A stretch of 64,000 nt of DNA, taken from the NCBI RefSeq assembly GCF_024746815.1, contig NZ_CP080528.1:248001-312000 (forward strand), in the 5' to 3' direction. Both the position numbers and the translations under genes were made by a program. Shown here piece by piece: positions 52,462-61,889 of this stretch. Origin of the DNA: Mesorhizobium sp. AR07. GTDB lineage: Bacteria; Pseudomonadota; Alphaproteobacteria; Rhizobiales; Rhizobiaceae. The notes beneath the pieces were generated by a model. It was not told the DNA's origin, searched no databases, and saw only the letters and a program-made list of their open reading frames with translations. Numbering within the stretch: the stretch's first letter is position 1; every line of letters begins with the position of its first letter.

Positions 52462-54163
52462 GTTGCCTCACCTAATTTTGTTACCGAGTGCCTCATCAGG
52501 AATGTTATTCGCCTTCACGGGTAACATTTTAGCCGCCTTGATGCACGGCGATCGGCTTTCGGCGGCCTGCATCGGCGATCTGGCCGCCCTCGGGGTGCAT
52601 TTTGATAAGCCTCGTCGGGCGCCGGCGATGATCCGTCGTGATGGCAGGCGGGGGTTTGCAGGTTGCGGTCGACGGGTTCGTTTCGGGCGCCTGCGCCCCA
52701 TCGTTATGTCGCGAGTTGGGGGATGCGATCGAGGACGATGCGCAGAATACGCTGGTCGGGGCACGATGTCGGCAGGTGCAGGCGGATTTGCGTTTTCATC
52801 TCGACCACCCGCGCAGCGATTTTGATGAGGCGCAATCGCAGCGTGTCAAATTGGGCGACGGCAAAGCTCGAGCGTTTCGGCATCGCAGCGCGCAGGCCCC
52901 ACATTAGCCAGTAGGCGCCGGCATGCAGGAAGAGCCGGAACTGGTTGGCCGTCGCTCTTGTGCAGGATGTGCGGTCGGCGGCAAGATGCGTCTTCCAGGA
53001 CTTGATGTGGTTCTCGGCCGCGCCGCGCCGGCAGTAGAGGTCCTCGTAGAGCGCCTTGGCCTTCCCACCGGCAAGATTGGTGACGATGAAGCGGGTGCCA
53101 GTCCCTTGAGTTCCGACCTCGACGCGGGCGATGATACGCTCGACGCGGCTCCAGCTGCCGGCGCCGTCGACAAACTCCTTGAAGCGGCGGACCTTGGCTG
53201 TTTTCGCCGACGCCTCAAAACGCGCCAGCGTGGTGGCTTCCAGATGCGCGACATGCTCGCGCAGCGTCGTGGTGGGCGCCACGCCGAGGATGAAGTCTAC
53301 ACCGTTTGCGCGGCACCAGCCAATGATCAGTGGACTGCAATAATGGCTGTCGGCCCGGATCAGGATCCGTGTGTTCGGCCAATTGCTCCGGATCGCCCGC
53401 ACCAGGCGGCGCAGGTGGGGGCGGATTTCTGCCCCACTCGGCCGCTTGGCCGGCCGCAGGATCGCGCTGACGAACCGGCCATCGCCATCGAACACCACGA
53501 TCGGCTGGAAGCCGTATTCGTCGTAATGCGCGTTGAACAGGCGCAATTGCTGGCCGCCATGCACGGCATCAAAAGTATCGTCGATGTCGAGCACGATCCG
53601 CTTCGGCACCTGCCGGAAGGAGGCGCAATAAAGGTCGACCATCGCTCGCCCCATGGCGACCAGCTCCCGCACGCCGGGCAGGTTCTCCAGCCGGCACAGC
53701 GTCGATTGCGAGGCCAGATCCCGCCCCGACGGCAGCGCATCCTGGGCCATCTTGAAGACCGGATCGGAGCGCAGCCGGTTGGCGTCGTTGCCGTCCTCGT
53801 AGCCGGCGGCGATCATCTTCATGCGAAAGCCGATCATGTCCGCCAGGCTGTGGACCACCTGGTCCGGGCAGCGCGGATCGTCGATGCAGCGCGCCAGACG
53901 CTCGGCCACCCGCAGCCGCTTTTCCACCTCGGCCAGAGCCAGAACACCGCTGTTAGACGACAGCATGCCGCCGTCGAAACGGGCGACGACGGACTTGCCG
54001 CCGACAGATGACAAGCCGCTCAGCGGCAGGGTAAGATCATTCATGGCGGGTGTGGTCTCCGGAAATGATTCGGATCGGCCTTAGCAACCAAATCCTAGGT
54101 CATTTCAACGGCTTGCGCCACATCCGCCAACCACCCTGAATTTTTCGGGTTAGGTGAGGCAAC
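52462..54163 (-). mobile_element. IS1380-family element (about 1.7 kb)
   Basis: Perfect 14-bp inverted repeats GTTGCCTCACCTAA (52462-52475) and its complement (54150-54163) flank a single IS1380-type transposase gene. It lies between otsA and the sctQ operon, next to IS6 element F. A 4-bp target duplication was not identified with confidence. Confidence 0.85.
52704..54044 (-). CDS. IS1380-family transposase
   Basis: A 446-residue transposase beginning MNDLTLPLSGLSSVGGKSVV, then RFDGGMLSSNSGVLALAEVE. It has the IS1380 hallmarks KRIVLDIDDTFDAVHGGQQL (first Asp), RILIRADSHYCSPLIIGWCR (second Asp) and RRGAAENHIKSWKTHLAADR (Glu). It appears intact. Confidence 0.92.
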   Translation of the reverse strand: MNDLTLPLSGLSSVGGKSVVARFDGGMLSSNSGVLALAEVEKRLRVAERLARCIDDPRCPDQVVHSLADMIGFRMKMIAAGYEDGNDANRLRSDPVFKMAQDALPSGRDLASQSTLCRLENLPGVRELVAMGRAMVDLYCASFRQVPKRIVLDIDDTFDAVHGGQQLRLFNAHYDEYGFQPIVVFDGDGRFVSAILRPAKRPSGAEIRPHLRRLVRAIRSNWPNTRILIRADSHYCSPLIIGWCRANGVDFILGVAPTTTLREHVAHLEATTLARFEASAKTAKVRRFKEFVDGAGSWSRVERIIARVEVGTQGTGTRFIVTNLAGGKAKALYEDLYCRRGAAENHIKSWKTHLAADRTSCTRATANQFRLFLHAGAYWLMWGLRAAMPKRSSFAVAQFDTLRLRLIKIAARVVEMKTQIRLHLPTSCPDQRILRIVLDRIPQLAT

Positions 54164-54338
54164 CAAGCCGCGCGGTAACATTTTCCTTGAGGCAACGCGA
54201 CAACCATGCGGGAAGCGTCTCTGAACAATCGATCAGGCATTTCCCAAGGGACAGCGGTTCGCGCCGCGGCGAAGCAAACCCGTCCAACAGAGGACGCCAA
54301 GCGGGGGCGTAAAGGCCAAGCTCCGAAAGATCGCCAGG

Positions 54339-55146
54339 GGTGCTGTCACATTGATTGAGGGGTAAGGAAATTGAGGTAGCAGCGCGCCCATGACCGTGAG
54401 TGCACCGACCTACAAGAACCACCGCTATCCGATCGAAATCGTGGCCCGTGCTGTCTGGCTCTACTTCCGCTTCAATCTGAGCCTGCGCGATGTCGAGGAA
54501 ATGCTGCTCGATCGCGGGATCGTCGTTTCCTACGAGACCATCCGCCGATGGTGCCGAAAGCACGGCCCTGATTATGCGCGCCGCATACGCCGCTAGTCGC
54601 CGACGGAAAGATGATGTCTGGCACCTGGATGAAGTCGCGGTGCGCATCAACGGTCAGAAGTGCTGGTTGTGGAGAGCGGTTGATCAGGACGGATATGTGC
54701 TCGACGAGATCGTCCAGACGCGTCGCAACAGCAAGGCCGCCAGGCGCCTGCTGACGCGACTTCTGAAGAAGCAGGGGCTGCCGCCAAAGCGTATGATCAC
54801 CGACAAATTGCGCTCCTACGGGGCGGCCAAACGCCAGCTCATGCCGAACGTGGAACACCGCTCGCATAAAGGCTTGAACAACCGGGCGGAGAATTCTCAT
54901 CTGCCGTTCCGAAAACGGGAACGAACGCGACAGGGTTTCCGGTCGGTCGGCTCATTGCAGCATTTCGTGTCGATCTTCTCCGCCGTCCGAAATCTCTTCG
55001 TCCCATCCCAGACCAACCGCTCCGCAGCACAAATTCGAACCCATCGACCCAGGCAATGGCCGCGTGGGAAGCCGTGAGTGCACGGCCTGCCTGAAAAGCG
55101 CGGTGTCGGCCTCACGCGGCCACATTTCAAACAACGTGACAACGCC
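54339..55146 (+). mobile_element. IS6-family element F, defective copy of element E (808 bp)
   Basis: Ends GGTGCTGTCACATTG (54339) and, read inward from the right (55146), GGCGTTGTCACGTTG are identical to element E. The transposase gene carries an in-frame TAG at 54594-54596 (Lys codon in E) and one extra G a few bases later. It is therefore inactive by itself. Together with E it brackets 24 kb of the window in opposite orientation. Confidence 0.88.
54390..55077 (+). pseudogene. IS6-family transposase, broken by stop and frameshift
   Basis: The frame MTVSAPTYKNHRYPIEIVAR ends at the TAG after YARRIRR. After the frameshift, DDVWHLDEVAVRINGQKCWL and the rest of the protein continue to NNRAENSHLPFRKRER and the C-terminus near 55077. 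Otherwise almost identical to the protein at 29705-30409. Confidence 0.88.
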
Positions 55147-55742
55147 GCCGCTGCCTATCAAGAGCACTCAGGGTGGATGCATATCAGATCTCATTCATAA
55201 GAAGGGCAGATGATCCAATATCGACATAGTATTTGCTTCTGGCCCGCGTTGAGTAGATTGGAATGTGAAAGACAGCTCGACGATTGAGCGGGCGCCCCTT
55301 CCTGGCGAGCGGAGTGATTTCGGAATTCCGTCGCCATGACGGGGAATGATCATTGGACCGAAAATGACTTGAATCGACAGCCTGTCCGAACCGATCGAGT
55401 CCATTGCGACGGCCGTCCGCATCGTTAGTCATCGACGTGATGCGAGGGTGCTCGCTAGTAGGTATGCTGCGTTGGCGGCCGTCACGAAAAGTGACCGTTC
55501 CGCCCCACCCGCGGGGCGGGCTACCGCGTCGCTGTGCCCGCACTTTGGGAGGTCGAGTGGGGCTCGTAAACGCTCAAGAAGCGATGTGGGCCCTTGGAGG
55601 ATGTCCCGGCAAGGGTCTCGGCAGTCACGAGCTTGAGATAACGCAGCGACGAGGCGCGGACTAAAACTCCATTTCCTTGGCGGCCCAACCGACGGTCGCG
55701 CGGGCTCCAGCGAGTTCTTCACTATGTAGCCGAGAGGTGCAC
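55147..55742. other. Leader region of the sctQRSTU operon
   Basis: No recognisable gene; sctP, expected just before sctQ, was not found. A GC-rich hairpin (CCGCCCC-ACCC-GCGGGGCGGG-like, about 55500-55520) may be a terminator. No tts box is visible. Confidence 0.4.
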
Positions 55743-56732
55743 GTGATCGATCTGCCTTCCTATAGTTCACGAGAGGCCGCCGCCATTTCGCGTCTTGCAA
55801 CTCGCTTGCCGGCCGCTTTCAGCCTCGCTGGCATCGACGTGGCAGCCGTCATGCCCGATTGGACACCTCCGCCTGTCCCGGCAGATTGCCGCCGGCTTAT
55901 GGTACGCCTACACGGGCACAATTTCCGCATCGCGATCCACTCGACTCTCCTTCCGCCCGTAGCGGTGACACATTGGCCAGACATCACGACGCTGCCACTG
56001 GATCCCGGCTTGCGGGAAATCCTGTTCGACATCGTTCTACGCGAGGTGGCGATCCAGGTGGAACGATGGTGCGGTCAGCGGCCCATCTGGTCTTCGTCCG
56101 AGATCACCGAAGTGCTCCCCTACGCGATTGGGATTGTTCGCTTGGACGGTCCGGACAAACTCCTCGGGCTAGTAGAATTCGATGCCGACGGACTCGAATG
56201 GATCACCATCTGCTGCTGCGATCGGATGCCGGTCGTGTGCGCACTCCTCGACGATCTGGCGTTGTCTCTCGATCTAAGAGTCGCCCGTGTGAGCCTTAGC
56301 TTGGCGGAACTACAGGCACTCGCGCCGCGCGACGTCATCCTGCTCGACGCCTCACCGGTCGCTCGTGACGGCGCGATGACCGTTCTACTGTGCCTGTCTG
56401 GCAATGCACGATTTCGCGCCTCGATCCTGGATGGCCGCCTTGCAGTACTCTCAGCGGTGGATCACATGATGGGTAAATCAGACTCTCTCCCTTCGGAAAC
56501 CTTCGACAGCATCGACCTAGTGGTCGATGTGGAGGTCGGACGCCTGACCATGTCTCTCAAGCAGCTTCGTGAACTCGCTGTGGGCCAGGTATTGGATCTC
56601 GGCTTCGACGCCACGACCAATATCACTTTGCGAGTCAATGGCCAGGTGGTCGCTGCGGGCGAGTTGGTGCGCATCGCCGATCGGACAGGTGTGCGTGTCG
56701 CAGACATCCGCCTAAAACGCGCCGAGTCATGA
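55743..56732 (+). CDS. sctQ: SctQ, cytoplasmic C-ring/sorting platform protein
   Basis: SctQ (YscQ/FliN-like) forms the pods that receive chaperone-substrate complexes. The C-terminal SpoA domain is visible in DLVVDVEVGRLTMSLKQLRE, VGQVLDLGFDATTNITLRVN and GELVRIADRTGVRVADIRL. Upstream is a less conserved N-terminal part (LPPAFSLAGIDVAAVMPDW-like). The GTG at 55743 (VIDLPSYSSREAAAISRL) follows a short GAGAGG; an in-frame start at 55677 would add 22 residues. The stop overlaps the sctR start. Length of about 329 residues is normal. Confidence 0.85.
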   Translation: MIDLPSYSSREAAAISRLATRLPAAFSLAGIDVAAVMPDWTPPPVPADCRRLMVRLHGHNFRIAIHSTLLPPVAVTHWPDITTLPLDPGLREILFDIVLREVAIQVERWCGQRPIWSSSEITEVLPYAIGIVRLDGPDKLLGLVEFDADGLEWITICCCDRMPVVCALLDDLALSLDLRVARVSLSLAELQALAPRDVILLDASPVARDGAMTVLLCLSGNARFRASILDGRLAVLSAVDHMMGKSDSLPSETFDSIDLVVDVEVGRLTMSLKQLRELAVGQVLDLGFDATTNITLRVNGQVVAAGELVRIADRTGVRVADIRLKRAES

Positions 56733-57391
56733 ACACCGGGTTGCCTGATCCCGTTACAATGATCGCCTTGATCGGCGCGATCGCGGTCGTCCCGTTCCTT
56801 GCGATTACGGTTACGTCGTACGTCAAGCTCGTGGTCGTGTTCGGCCTGATCCGAAATGCCCTCGGCGTCCAAAACATCCCGCCGAACATGGCGATGAATG
56901 CGGTCGCCATCCTGCTCTCGGTATATATCATGCAGCCAGCGGCCAAGAACGCATATGAAGCAGTGCGGCACAAGGAGATCGTGTTCGAAGATCTCCGTGG
57001 GCTCGGCGAAACGATACCGCTTGCTGTAGAGCCCTTTCGCAATTTTCTCCTGAAGAACACGTCGCAACAGGAACGACAATTCTTCGCCAATGCGACCCGT
57101 GAATTGTGGAACGAACGGGACGCCGATGCGGTAAGCGATAGCGATTTTATGATTGTGATCCCGGCATTCATAACATCCGAGTTGGAGGACGCGTTCAAGA
57201 TAGGTTTCCTGCTGTTCCTGCCCTTCATCGTCATCGACCTCGTGATTTCGAACATCCTTCTGGCGATGGGTATGATGATGGTTTCGCCGATGACGATCTC
57301 CCTGCCCTTCAAACTGTTCTTGTTCGTCTCTGTGAACGGATGGCAGCGCCTGATTCACGGTCTCGTCTTGTCCTATGCGGGACCATCGTGA
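56729..57391 (+). CDS. sctR: SctR, export gate protein
   Basis: SctR (FliP-like) builds the core of the export gate, five copies per gate. The 220-residue membrane protein shows VVPFLAITVTSYVKLVVVFG, IRNALGVQNIPPNMAMNAVA, DFMIVIPAFITSELEDAFKI, GFLLFLPFIVIDLVISNILL and AMGMMMVSPMTISLPFKLF, which are all the family blocks. It overlaps sctQ and sctS by a few bases. Confidence 0.95.
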   Translation: MNTGLPDPVTMIALIGAIAVVPFLAITVTSYVKLVVVFGLIRNALGVQNIPPNMAMNAVAILLSVYIMQPAAKNAYEAVRHKEIVFEDLRGLGETIPLAVEPFRNFLLKNTSQQERQFFANATRELWNERDADAVSDSDFMIVIPAFITSELEDAFKIGFLLFLPFIVIDLVISNILLAMGMMMVSPMTISLPFKLFLFVSVNGWQRLIHGLVLSYAGPS

Positions 57392-57654
57392 TGAGTACCG
57401 CCACTCTGGCCAACATGGCCGTCGACGCGCTGAAACTGACTCTGGTTTTGTCGATGCCCACGATCGTCGTTGCTACGGCGGTTGGGCTGGTCGTCAGCTT
57501 GGTGCAGGCCCTAACCCAGGTTAATGAGCAGACACTTCCGTTCGCGGTGAAATTGATATGCGTGAGCCTGGTTTTGATGACAACTGGGAGCTGGATCGGT
57601 GGGGAGCTCTACCAGTATACGCTAAACGTTTTCGACAATATCGGAGCCATGTAA
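57391..57654 (+). CDS. sctS: SctS, export gate protein
   Basis: SctS (FliQ-like) has two membrane helices. The 87-residue frame MSTATLANMAVDALKLTLVL continues SMPTIVVATAVGLVVSLVQA, LTQVNEQTLPFAVKLICVSL and VLMTTGSWIGGELYQYTLNV, a complete family match. The ATG overlaps the sctR stop (TGATG). A 103-base gap separates it from sctT. Confidence 0.93.
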   Translation: MSTATLANMAVDALKLTLVLSMPTIVVATAVGLVVSLVQALTQVNEQTLPFAVKLICVSLVLMTTGSWIGGELYQYTLNVFDNIGAM

Positions 57655-57757
57655 GTGCAACGGTTCAAGAATAATCCCGACCGGTCTGCCCTCTCCCGCG
57701 GCAATTATGCGGGCGATCCTAGCGAGGCACTCTCGACCATCTTACTTGGTCCGTCTG

Positions 57758-58555
57758 ATGTCGCCACTTGATCCATCTCTCTTGCACACTGCCCTTGTCG
57801 TCTTTGCGCTCGCGACGACTCGTACGACGGGCATGATGCTGATTATACCTATTCTAGGGCGCGGCATTATGACCGGACTGGCGCGAAACGGCACGATCAC
57901 GGCATTAAGCTTCCCGGTGATGGCGCATGCTTGGGCAACTAGGCCTGCGAACCTCGACACCTGGGATCTGACGCTGGTCATGGGCCTAGTGCTGAAGGAA
58001 CTCTTGCTCGGGCTGGTACTCGGCATACCAATTGCCGCGACCATCTGGGGTGTTGAGGCGGCGGGCACCTTCATTGACAACCAAAGGGGCGCCGCGATGG
58101 CAAGCCTCTTGAATCCGGCGAGCGGCAATCAGGTTTCGCCGCTTGGAACGCTGTTCGCCCAGCTCTTCGTCACATGGCTGTTTGCCACTGGCGGCTTCTC
58201 CGCATTGATCGAAGCGCTCTACCGCTCCCATGAGGTCTGGCCTCTGTGGAGCTTGCAGCCGGCGTTCGGTCCGGCATTCCCAACGGGGGTTCTGCATCTC
58301 GCAGATGTCGTCATGCAACTGACTTTACTTCTCGCCGGTCCAGCCATCGTTGTTATGTTCCTCAGCGAATTGGCTCTGGCACTGATCGGCCGCTTTGCAC
58401 CGCAACTGCAGGTCTTCTTTATCGCCATGTCGGTCAAGAGTGCGGTGGCCCTCCTGGTCTTGGTCCTTTCGCTCATGATCGTTCTGACGGAGGCCGATCA
58501 ACGCGTGCCAACACAAGGCGCAATATTCAACCTCATCAGCACGTGGTTGTCATGA
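57758..58555 (+). CDS. sctT: SctT, export gate protein
   Basis: SctT (FliR-like) completes the gate. The 265-residue protein begins MSPLDPSLLHTALVVFALAT, then RTTGMMLIIPILGRGIMTGL, VMGLVLKELLLGLVLGIPIA, AAGTFIDNQRGAAMASLLNP (the FIDNQRG signature), and ends LSLMIVLTEADQRVP. A longer frame from 57707 reaches into the spacer and lacks support. The stop overlaps the sctU start. Confidence 0.93.
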   Translation: MSPLDPSLLHTALVVFALATTRTTGMMLIIPILGRGIMTGLARNGTITALSFPVMAHAWATRPANLDTWDLTLVMGLVLKELLLGLVLGIPIAATIWGVEAAGTFIDNQRGAAMASLLNPASGNQVSPLGTLFAQLFVTWLFATGGFSALIEALYRSHEVWPLWSLQPAFGPAFPTGVLHLADVVMQLTLLLAGPAIVVMFLSELALALIGRFAPQLQVFFIAMSVKSAVALLVLVLSLMIVLTEADQRVPTQGAIFNLISTWLS

Positions 58556-59600
58556 GCGGCGGGAAGACCGAAAAGCCTACCCCCAAAAGGCTGCGCGACC
58601 TGCGCAGGAAGGGACAGGTGGCGCGGAGCAATGAAGTCGTTTCCGCAGCACTGACCATCGCATTCTTCGCTCTGTTCTTCGCCTCCTTGTCCGGCATGAT
58701 AGACCGCCTTGAGGCAATGATCCTGCTGCCTATACCGCTTCTCGAAGGCGACCTCCTGAGCGTCACTCAAAAGCTCCTACAGTCCTATATTGCCGAACTA
58801 CAACATATGCTCGCGCCCTTCATCGGCATCGTTCTGGTGATCGGCGCGGGCGCCAACGTCTTACAGAATGGCCCGATGTTCACGCCCAAGGCGGCCGCCC
58901 CGGCGCTGACTAAGCTGACCCCCAGTGAGAACGTCAAAAGGATGGTTTCGTTGGGGAATTTCATTGAATTGGCCAAATCGATCGGAAAGATCTTGGTACT
59001 CGGCTCGGTTCTGCTGCTCGTGCTGCGCGACGGTGTGCATGCGCTCGTCTGGACCCCGAGTTGCGGGATATCCTGCTTAAGAGTGATGACTGGTAACCTG
59101 CTGCTCGGTATCGCCATCTATGCGGCATTGAGTTTTCTCACGGTGGCGATTGGGGACTTCGCATTCCAGCGTTGGCAATTCACGAAGAAAAACATGATGT
59201 CGAAGGAGGAGGTGAAGCGAGAATACAAGGAGAATAACGGTGCCCCCCTGGTCTTTGCAAAACGCAAACAACTCCACATGGAGTTGCTCACCAAAGGCAT
59301 AACCAACCGGTCGCGCAGGGGACCGTCTTGATCAACAATCCGATGTATTTTTGCGTGGCGATTTATTGCGGATCGGAAGCGTACTCCCTTACCCCTGATC
59401 AGTGCCATCGGTACCGATCTCATGGCGCAGCATAGGACCGGCGCCACGATGGCTACCGCTGTGCCGGTGATGTGAAACCATCCGCTGGCGCACGCGCTGC
59501 TGGATGACGGTCTAGTAGACGAATATATTCCATCACATCTACCTGTCGCGGAGGTTCTTCGAGCTCTTTGTAAAGCTGGAGACCGGGGCCGGCGATCGGT
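58552..59600 (+). pseudogene. sctU: SctU, export switch protein, C-terminal autoprotease domain broken
   Basis: The membrane domain is intact: MSGGKTEKPTPKRLRDLRRK, AAAPALTKLTPSENVKRMVS, FTKKNMMSKEEVKREYKENN, then KRKQLHMELL. The frame then shifts and ends RSRRGPS at 59331. The next frame continues VAQGTVLINNPMYFCVAIYC, where the autocleavage motif should read NPTH; here it is NPMY. A further shift gives PLPLISAIGTDLMAQH, then a stop after AVPVM, and NHPLAHALLDDGLVDEYIPS to HLPVAEVLRALCK. So two or more indels, one stop and a changed catalytic motif separate it from a working SctU. Without cleavage, substrate switching from needle to translocators normally fails. Confidence 0.88.
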
Positions 59601-60031
59601 CGCGTCAATCACTGTTTCAGCTGGCCTACGGTACAAGATTTCCTGCGGCTTCGGATTAATTGCTGAGTCCCATATTCATTTTGTATGTGCTCATAACGGC
59701 TTAATATTTGTTATGCATGTCATGACGTTATAGTAGATATGGACTGATATCTTTGGCGCGCCGAAAAGGGAATGAGCGCAGCCCACTGGCACAGTTCGCT
59801 TCGATGTGCGCTGCCCAGACGTAGCTTCGACAGGAGCGAGCACGGAGCCTTAAATGGTGGGGAACATGCGGATCCACCCAGCCTTGCACCACCCAGCCAC
59901 GGAACGGCAAGTCGGCCAGCGAGCAAGCCCGTACCTCGGCAATTTGCAGTGCACTGCCGCCGGGACCCAGAAGTATAGAGGTTGGCGGGACGCCCAAGCG
60001 ATCCGCCGTAAGACCGCGCGGAGCCGAAGTG
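59601..60031. other. Spacer upstream of the sctW operon
   Basis: An AT-rich part (59640-59750) carries the inverted repeat at 59692-59715. A minus frame (59728-60291; DRLGVPPTSILLGPGGSAL) looks somewhat protein-like but is not recognised and overlaps sctW. No gene is called. Confidence 0.4.
59692..59715. promoter_or_regulatory. Inverted repeat CATAAC/GTTATG, candidate regulator site
   Basis: CATAAC (59692-59697) and GTTATG (59710-59715) are separated by an AT-rich 12-base spacer containing TTAATATT. It resembles the CATAAG/CTTATG arms at 42255-42282 before the other T3SS operons, which suggests a common regulator. Confidence 0.4.
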
Positions 60032-61156
60032 ATGTCTGATTGGACAGTATTCGAAACGGCCCCTTCACGCCTTTGCCCTGATCGGATGGCGATCGAGCCG
60101 ATCCCGGTCCAGGTGGGCTCATGGCGCGGTGAAGCTGTTCGCCTGGCGGGGCCTACACACGCGACCCTCTTGGAACAGGCAAGGGAAGAACGCACTTTCG
60201 GTTTTTCCGAGGCGATCGAGTCAAAGGCGCTAACTGAGCGCAAAATCTCGGAGGGGCGCATAGCGGCGTCGCTCAGCGCGGTCCATGACATTGATGCCTA
60301 TTTCGAACGTCTCCCGTATTTCGATCATACCGAGTTGCCGGGGCTGTTGCGCGATATCCGCAGCGACGATCCTGCCTTGCAGGACATACTCCGAAAAGTT
60401 CGCCAGCGGTTCGCTGACCCCTCTTATGCCTATGCGGCACTCGATCTGGCGGCACGAGAGTTGCGACGCGAGGGCCTCGACCAGCTTGCCGTACGGACGG
60501 ATGGGGCCAAGGCCCAACTCATGGCCAAGCAGGGGGTGGCTATTCGTGCCGGCCTCAATGTTTCCGTGGCAGCGTCTGAAGTAGCGGCGGGTGATCAGAG
60601 GCTCGCTGCAGAGCTGCGTGATTTGTATCGGGCCACGGTCTCCGGCGATCCAGGACCGCTCCGGCTTTATAGGGAGATTCTCAGTAAGTTTGGAGTCGAG
60701 GGCTTTGCACGGCATGTCGCTTTTCTTACGCGTGCGCTCGGCGAGGACATCGCTTCGGCTGGGCCGTCGGTCGAGCCTGCTCGGCTATGGGAGATCCTCA
60801 GCGGATTATCGGCGCTGCGCGTGCTGGATACCGTGCACGAGTGCTGCCAAAAGATGGTAGAACGGATACGGCGGCGGCCAGATACCATCGACATCACCGC
60901 TACCGGCGTGATGCGGCAATTATTGCCGCTGGTGGAGAATACCGTTCCTGGTCCGTCGAAGATCATTCCCATTCCTGAACGGTTAGGAATCCCTCCCGTT
61001 CCCCTTGATCTGCAGATTGCCGTACTGCGCGAATATCGAGATCTTCTCGCGATGATTCCGGTCGGAGTCTACCGCGATTTGGAGGCAAGAAAAACGACGT
61101 TGCGGGCAGTAGAGGAAGCGATGGACATTCGCATTGAACGGGAAGAGAGTGCATGA
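60032..61156 (+). CDS. sctW: SctW, gatekeeper (YopN/HrpJ/InvE family)
   Basis: SctW plugs the export gate and sets the order translocators before effectors. The 374-residue helical protein has the family layout: an N-terminal secretion region, then ERLPYFDHTELPGLLRDIRS, RQRFADPSYAYAALDLAARE, DLYRATVSGDPGPLRLYREI and LSKFGVEGFARHVAFLTRAL. A C-terminal TyeA-like part follows (LQIAVLREYRDLLAMIPVGV, YRDLEARKTTLRAVEEAMD). TyeA is thus fused, as in many non-Yersinia systems. ATG at 60032. The stop overlaps the next gene. Confidence 0.82.
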   Translation: MSDWTVFETAPSRLCPDRMAIEPIPVQVGSWRGEAVRLAGPTHATLLEQAREERTFGFSEAIESKALTERKISEGRIAASLSAVHDIDAYFERLPYFDHTELPGLLRDIRSDDPALQDILRKVRQRFADPSYAYAALDLAARELRREGLDQLAVRTDGAKAQLMAKQGVAIRAGLNVSVAASEVAAGDQRLAAELRDLYRATVSGDPGPLRLYREILSKFGVEGFARHVAFLTRALGEDIASAGPSVEPARLWEILSGLSALRVLDTVHECCQKMVERIRRRPDTIDITATGVMRQLLPLVENTVPGPSKIIPIPERLGIPPVPLDLQIAVLREYRDLLAMIPVGVYRDLEARKTTLRAVEEAMDIRIEREESA

Positions 61157-61515
61157 GCGCCCAGGCTTCTATTCAAGCGTTTTGCTCGTCGATGGGACTT
61201 CCACCTCAGCCGCCGCCATTAACGCTGCGTTTTGAACGTTCCGGCGATCTCCACATGGAGTGTCGCGATGGCTCTGTCGTAATGTACTTAACACGCGCCA
61301 TGCCGCTTCACCGCAAGGGGATCGCCGCGGCAGCTCTCAAAGCGGTACACCCGGATCGTACGCTGCCGCACATTGTGAACGTCGCCTTTTATGGCAAGGC
61401 GCTGCTGGTCCTGCTCATCAGCATGGCTGAGAACCGCGCTGATCTTCCAACTCTAGAAACCGCGGCGCAGGTTCTCGTACGGCTCGTCGACGAAATTGAT
61501 GCCGCGGCGCGGTGA
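61153..61515 (+). CDS. Small class I T3SS chaperone (SycN/Pcr2-like position)
   Basis: The 120-residue protein has a CesT-like order of elements: a first helix (ASIQAFCSSMGLP), strands LTLRFERSGDLHMECRDGSV then VMYLTRAMPL, and a final long helix. It lies between the gatekeeper and sctX, where Pseudomonas and Yersinia encode SycN/Pcr2, the chaperone of the gatekeeper. It overlaps sctW by four bases. Specific partner is inferred from position. Confidence 0.65.
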   Translation: MSAQASIQAFCSSMGLPPQPPPLTLRFERSGDLHMECRDGSVVMYLTRAMPLHRKGIAAAALKAVHPDRTLPHIVNVAFYGKALLVLLISMAENRADLPTLETAAQVLVRLVDEIDAAAR

Positions 61516-61518
61516 CAT

Positions 61519-61884
61519 ATGATTAGGATCGATTCCGGTAGCTTGAATTCTGCTCCAACCGTCTCTGGATCGGCGGAACTGCGGCGAACAGGCCTGATAG
61601 TCGATGCTCGGTCGGCTTTGCAATTCGATCTGCTATACGTCGCTCCCACCGTGGATGACCTGATGATGGCCGCCTTCGCGCCTCCGATCGCTAATCCCGG
61701 AATCCTTGAGCCGCCGACATACGCCGTGACCCTCAAAGCCGCACATGCATCGCTGGCTGATTTGGCTGCGCAAACTGGAGACCCAGATCGTGCCGTGCTC
61801 CGGGACGCCCTCTCGGTACTCGATCGGGCGCAGTTCGACCGTTTCCTTTTCGACGACGCTTGCCGTGCTTTGATGCGAGGATAG
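61519..61884 (+). CDS. sctX: SctX (YscX/Pcr3-like)
   Basis: SctX and SctY are export-gate-associated proteins confined to Ysc-type and related systems. The 121-residue protein starts MIRIDSGSLNSAPTV and contains LSVLDRAQFDRFLFDDACRA near the C-terminus, consistent with YscX size and position between the gatekeeper chaperone and sctY. Similarity is modest, so gene order is an important part of the call. Confidence 0.72.
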   Translation: MIRIDSGSLNSAPTVSGSAELRRTGLIVDARSALQFDLLYVAPTVDDLMMAAFAPPIANPGILEPPTYAVTLKAAHASLADLAAQTGDPDRAVLRDALSVLDRAQFDRFLFDDACRALMRG

Positions 61885-61889
61885 ACCCG

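Noticed and set aside
52923..54011. 362-codon plus-strand frame
   Set aside because: Antisense shadow of the IS1380 transposase.
59728..60291. 187-codon minus-strand frame over the sctW promoter
   Set aside because: Partly protein-like but overlaps the start of sctW and no family was recognised; left uncalled.
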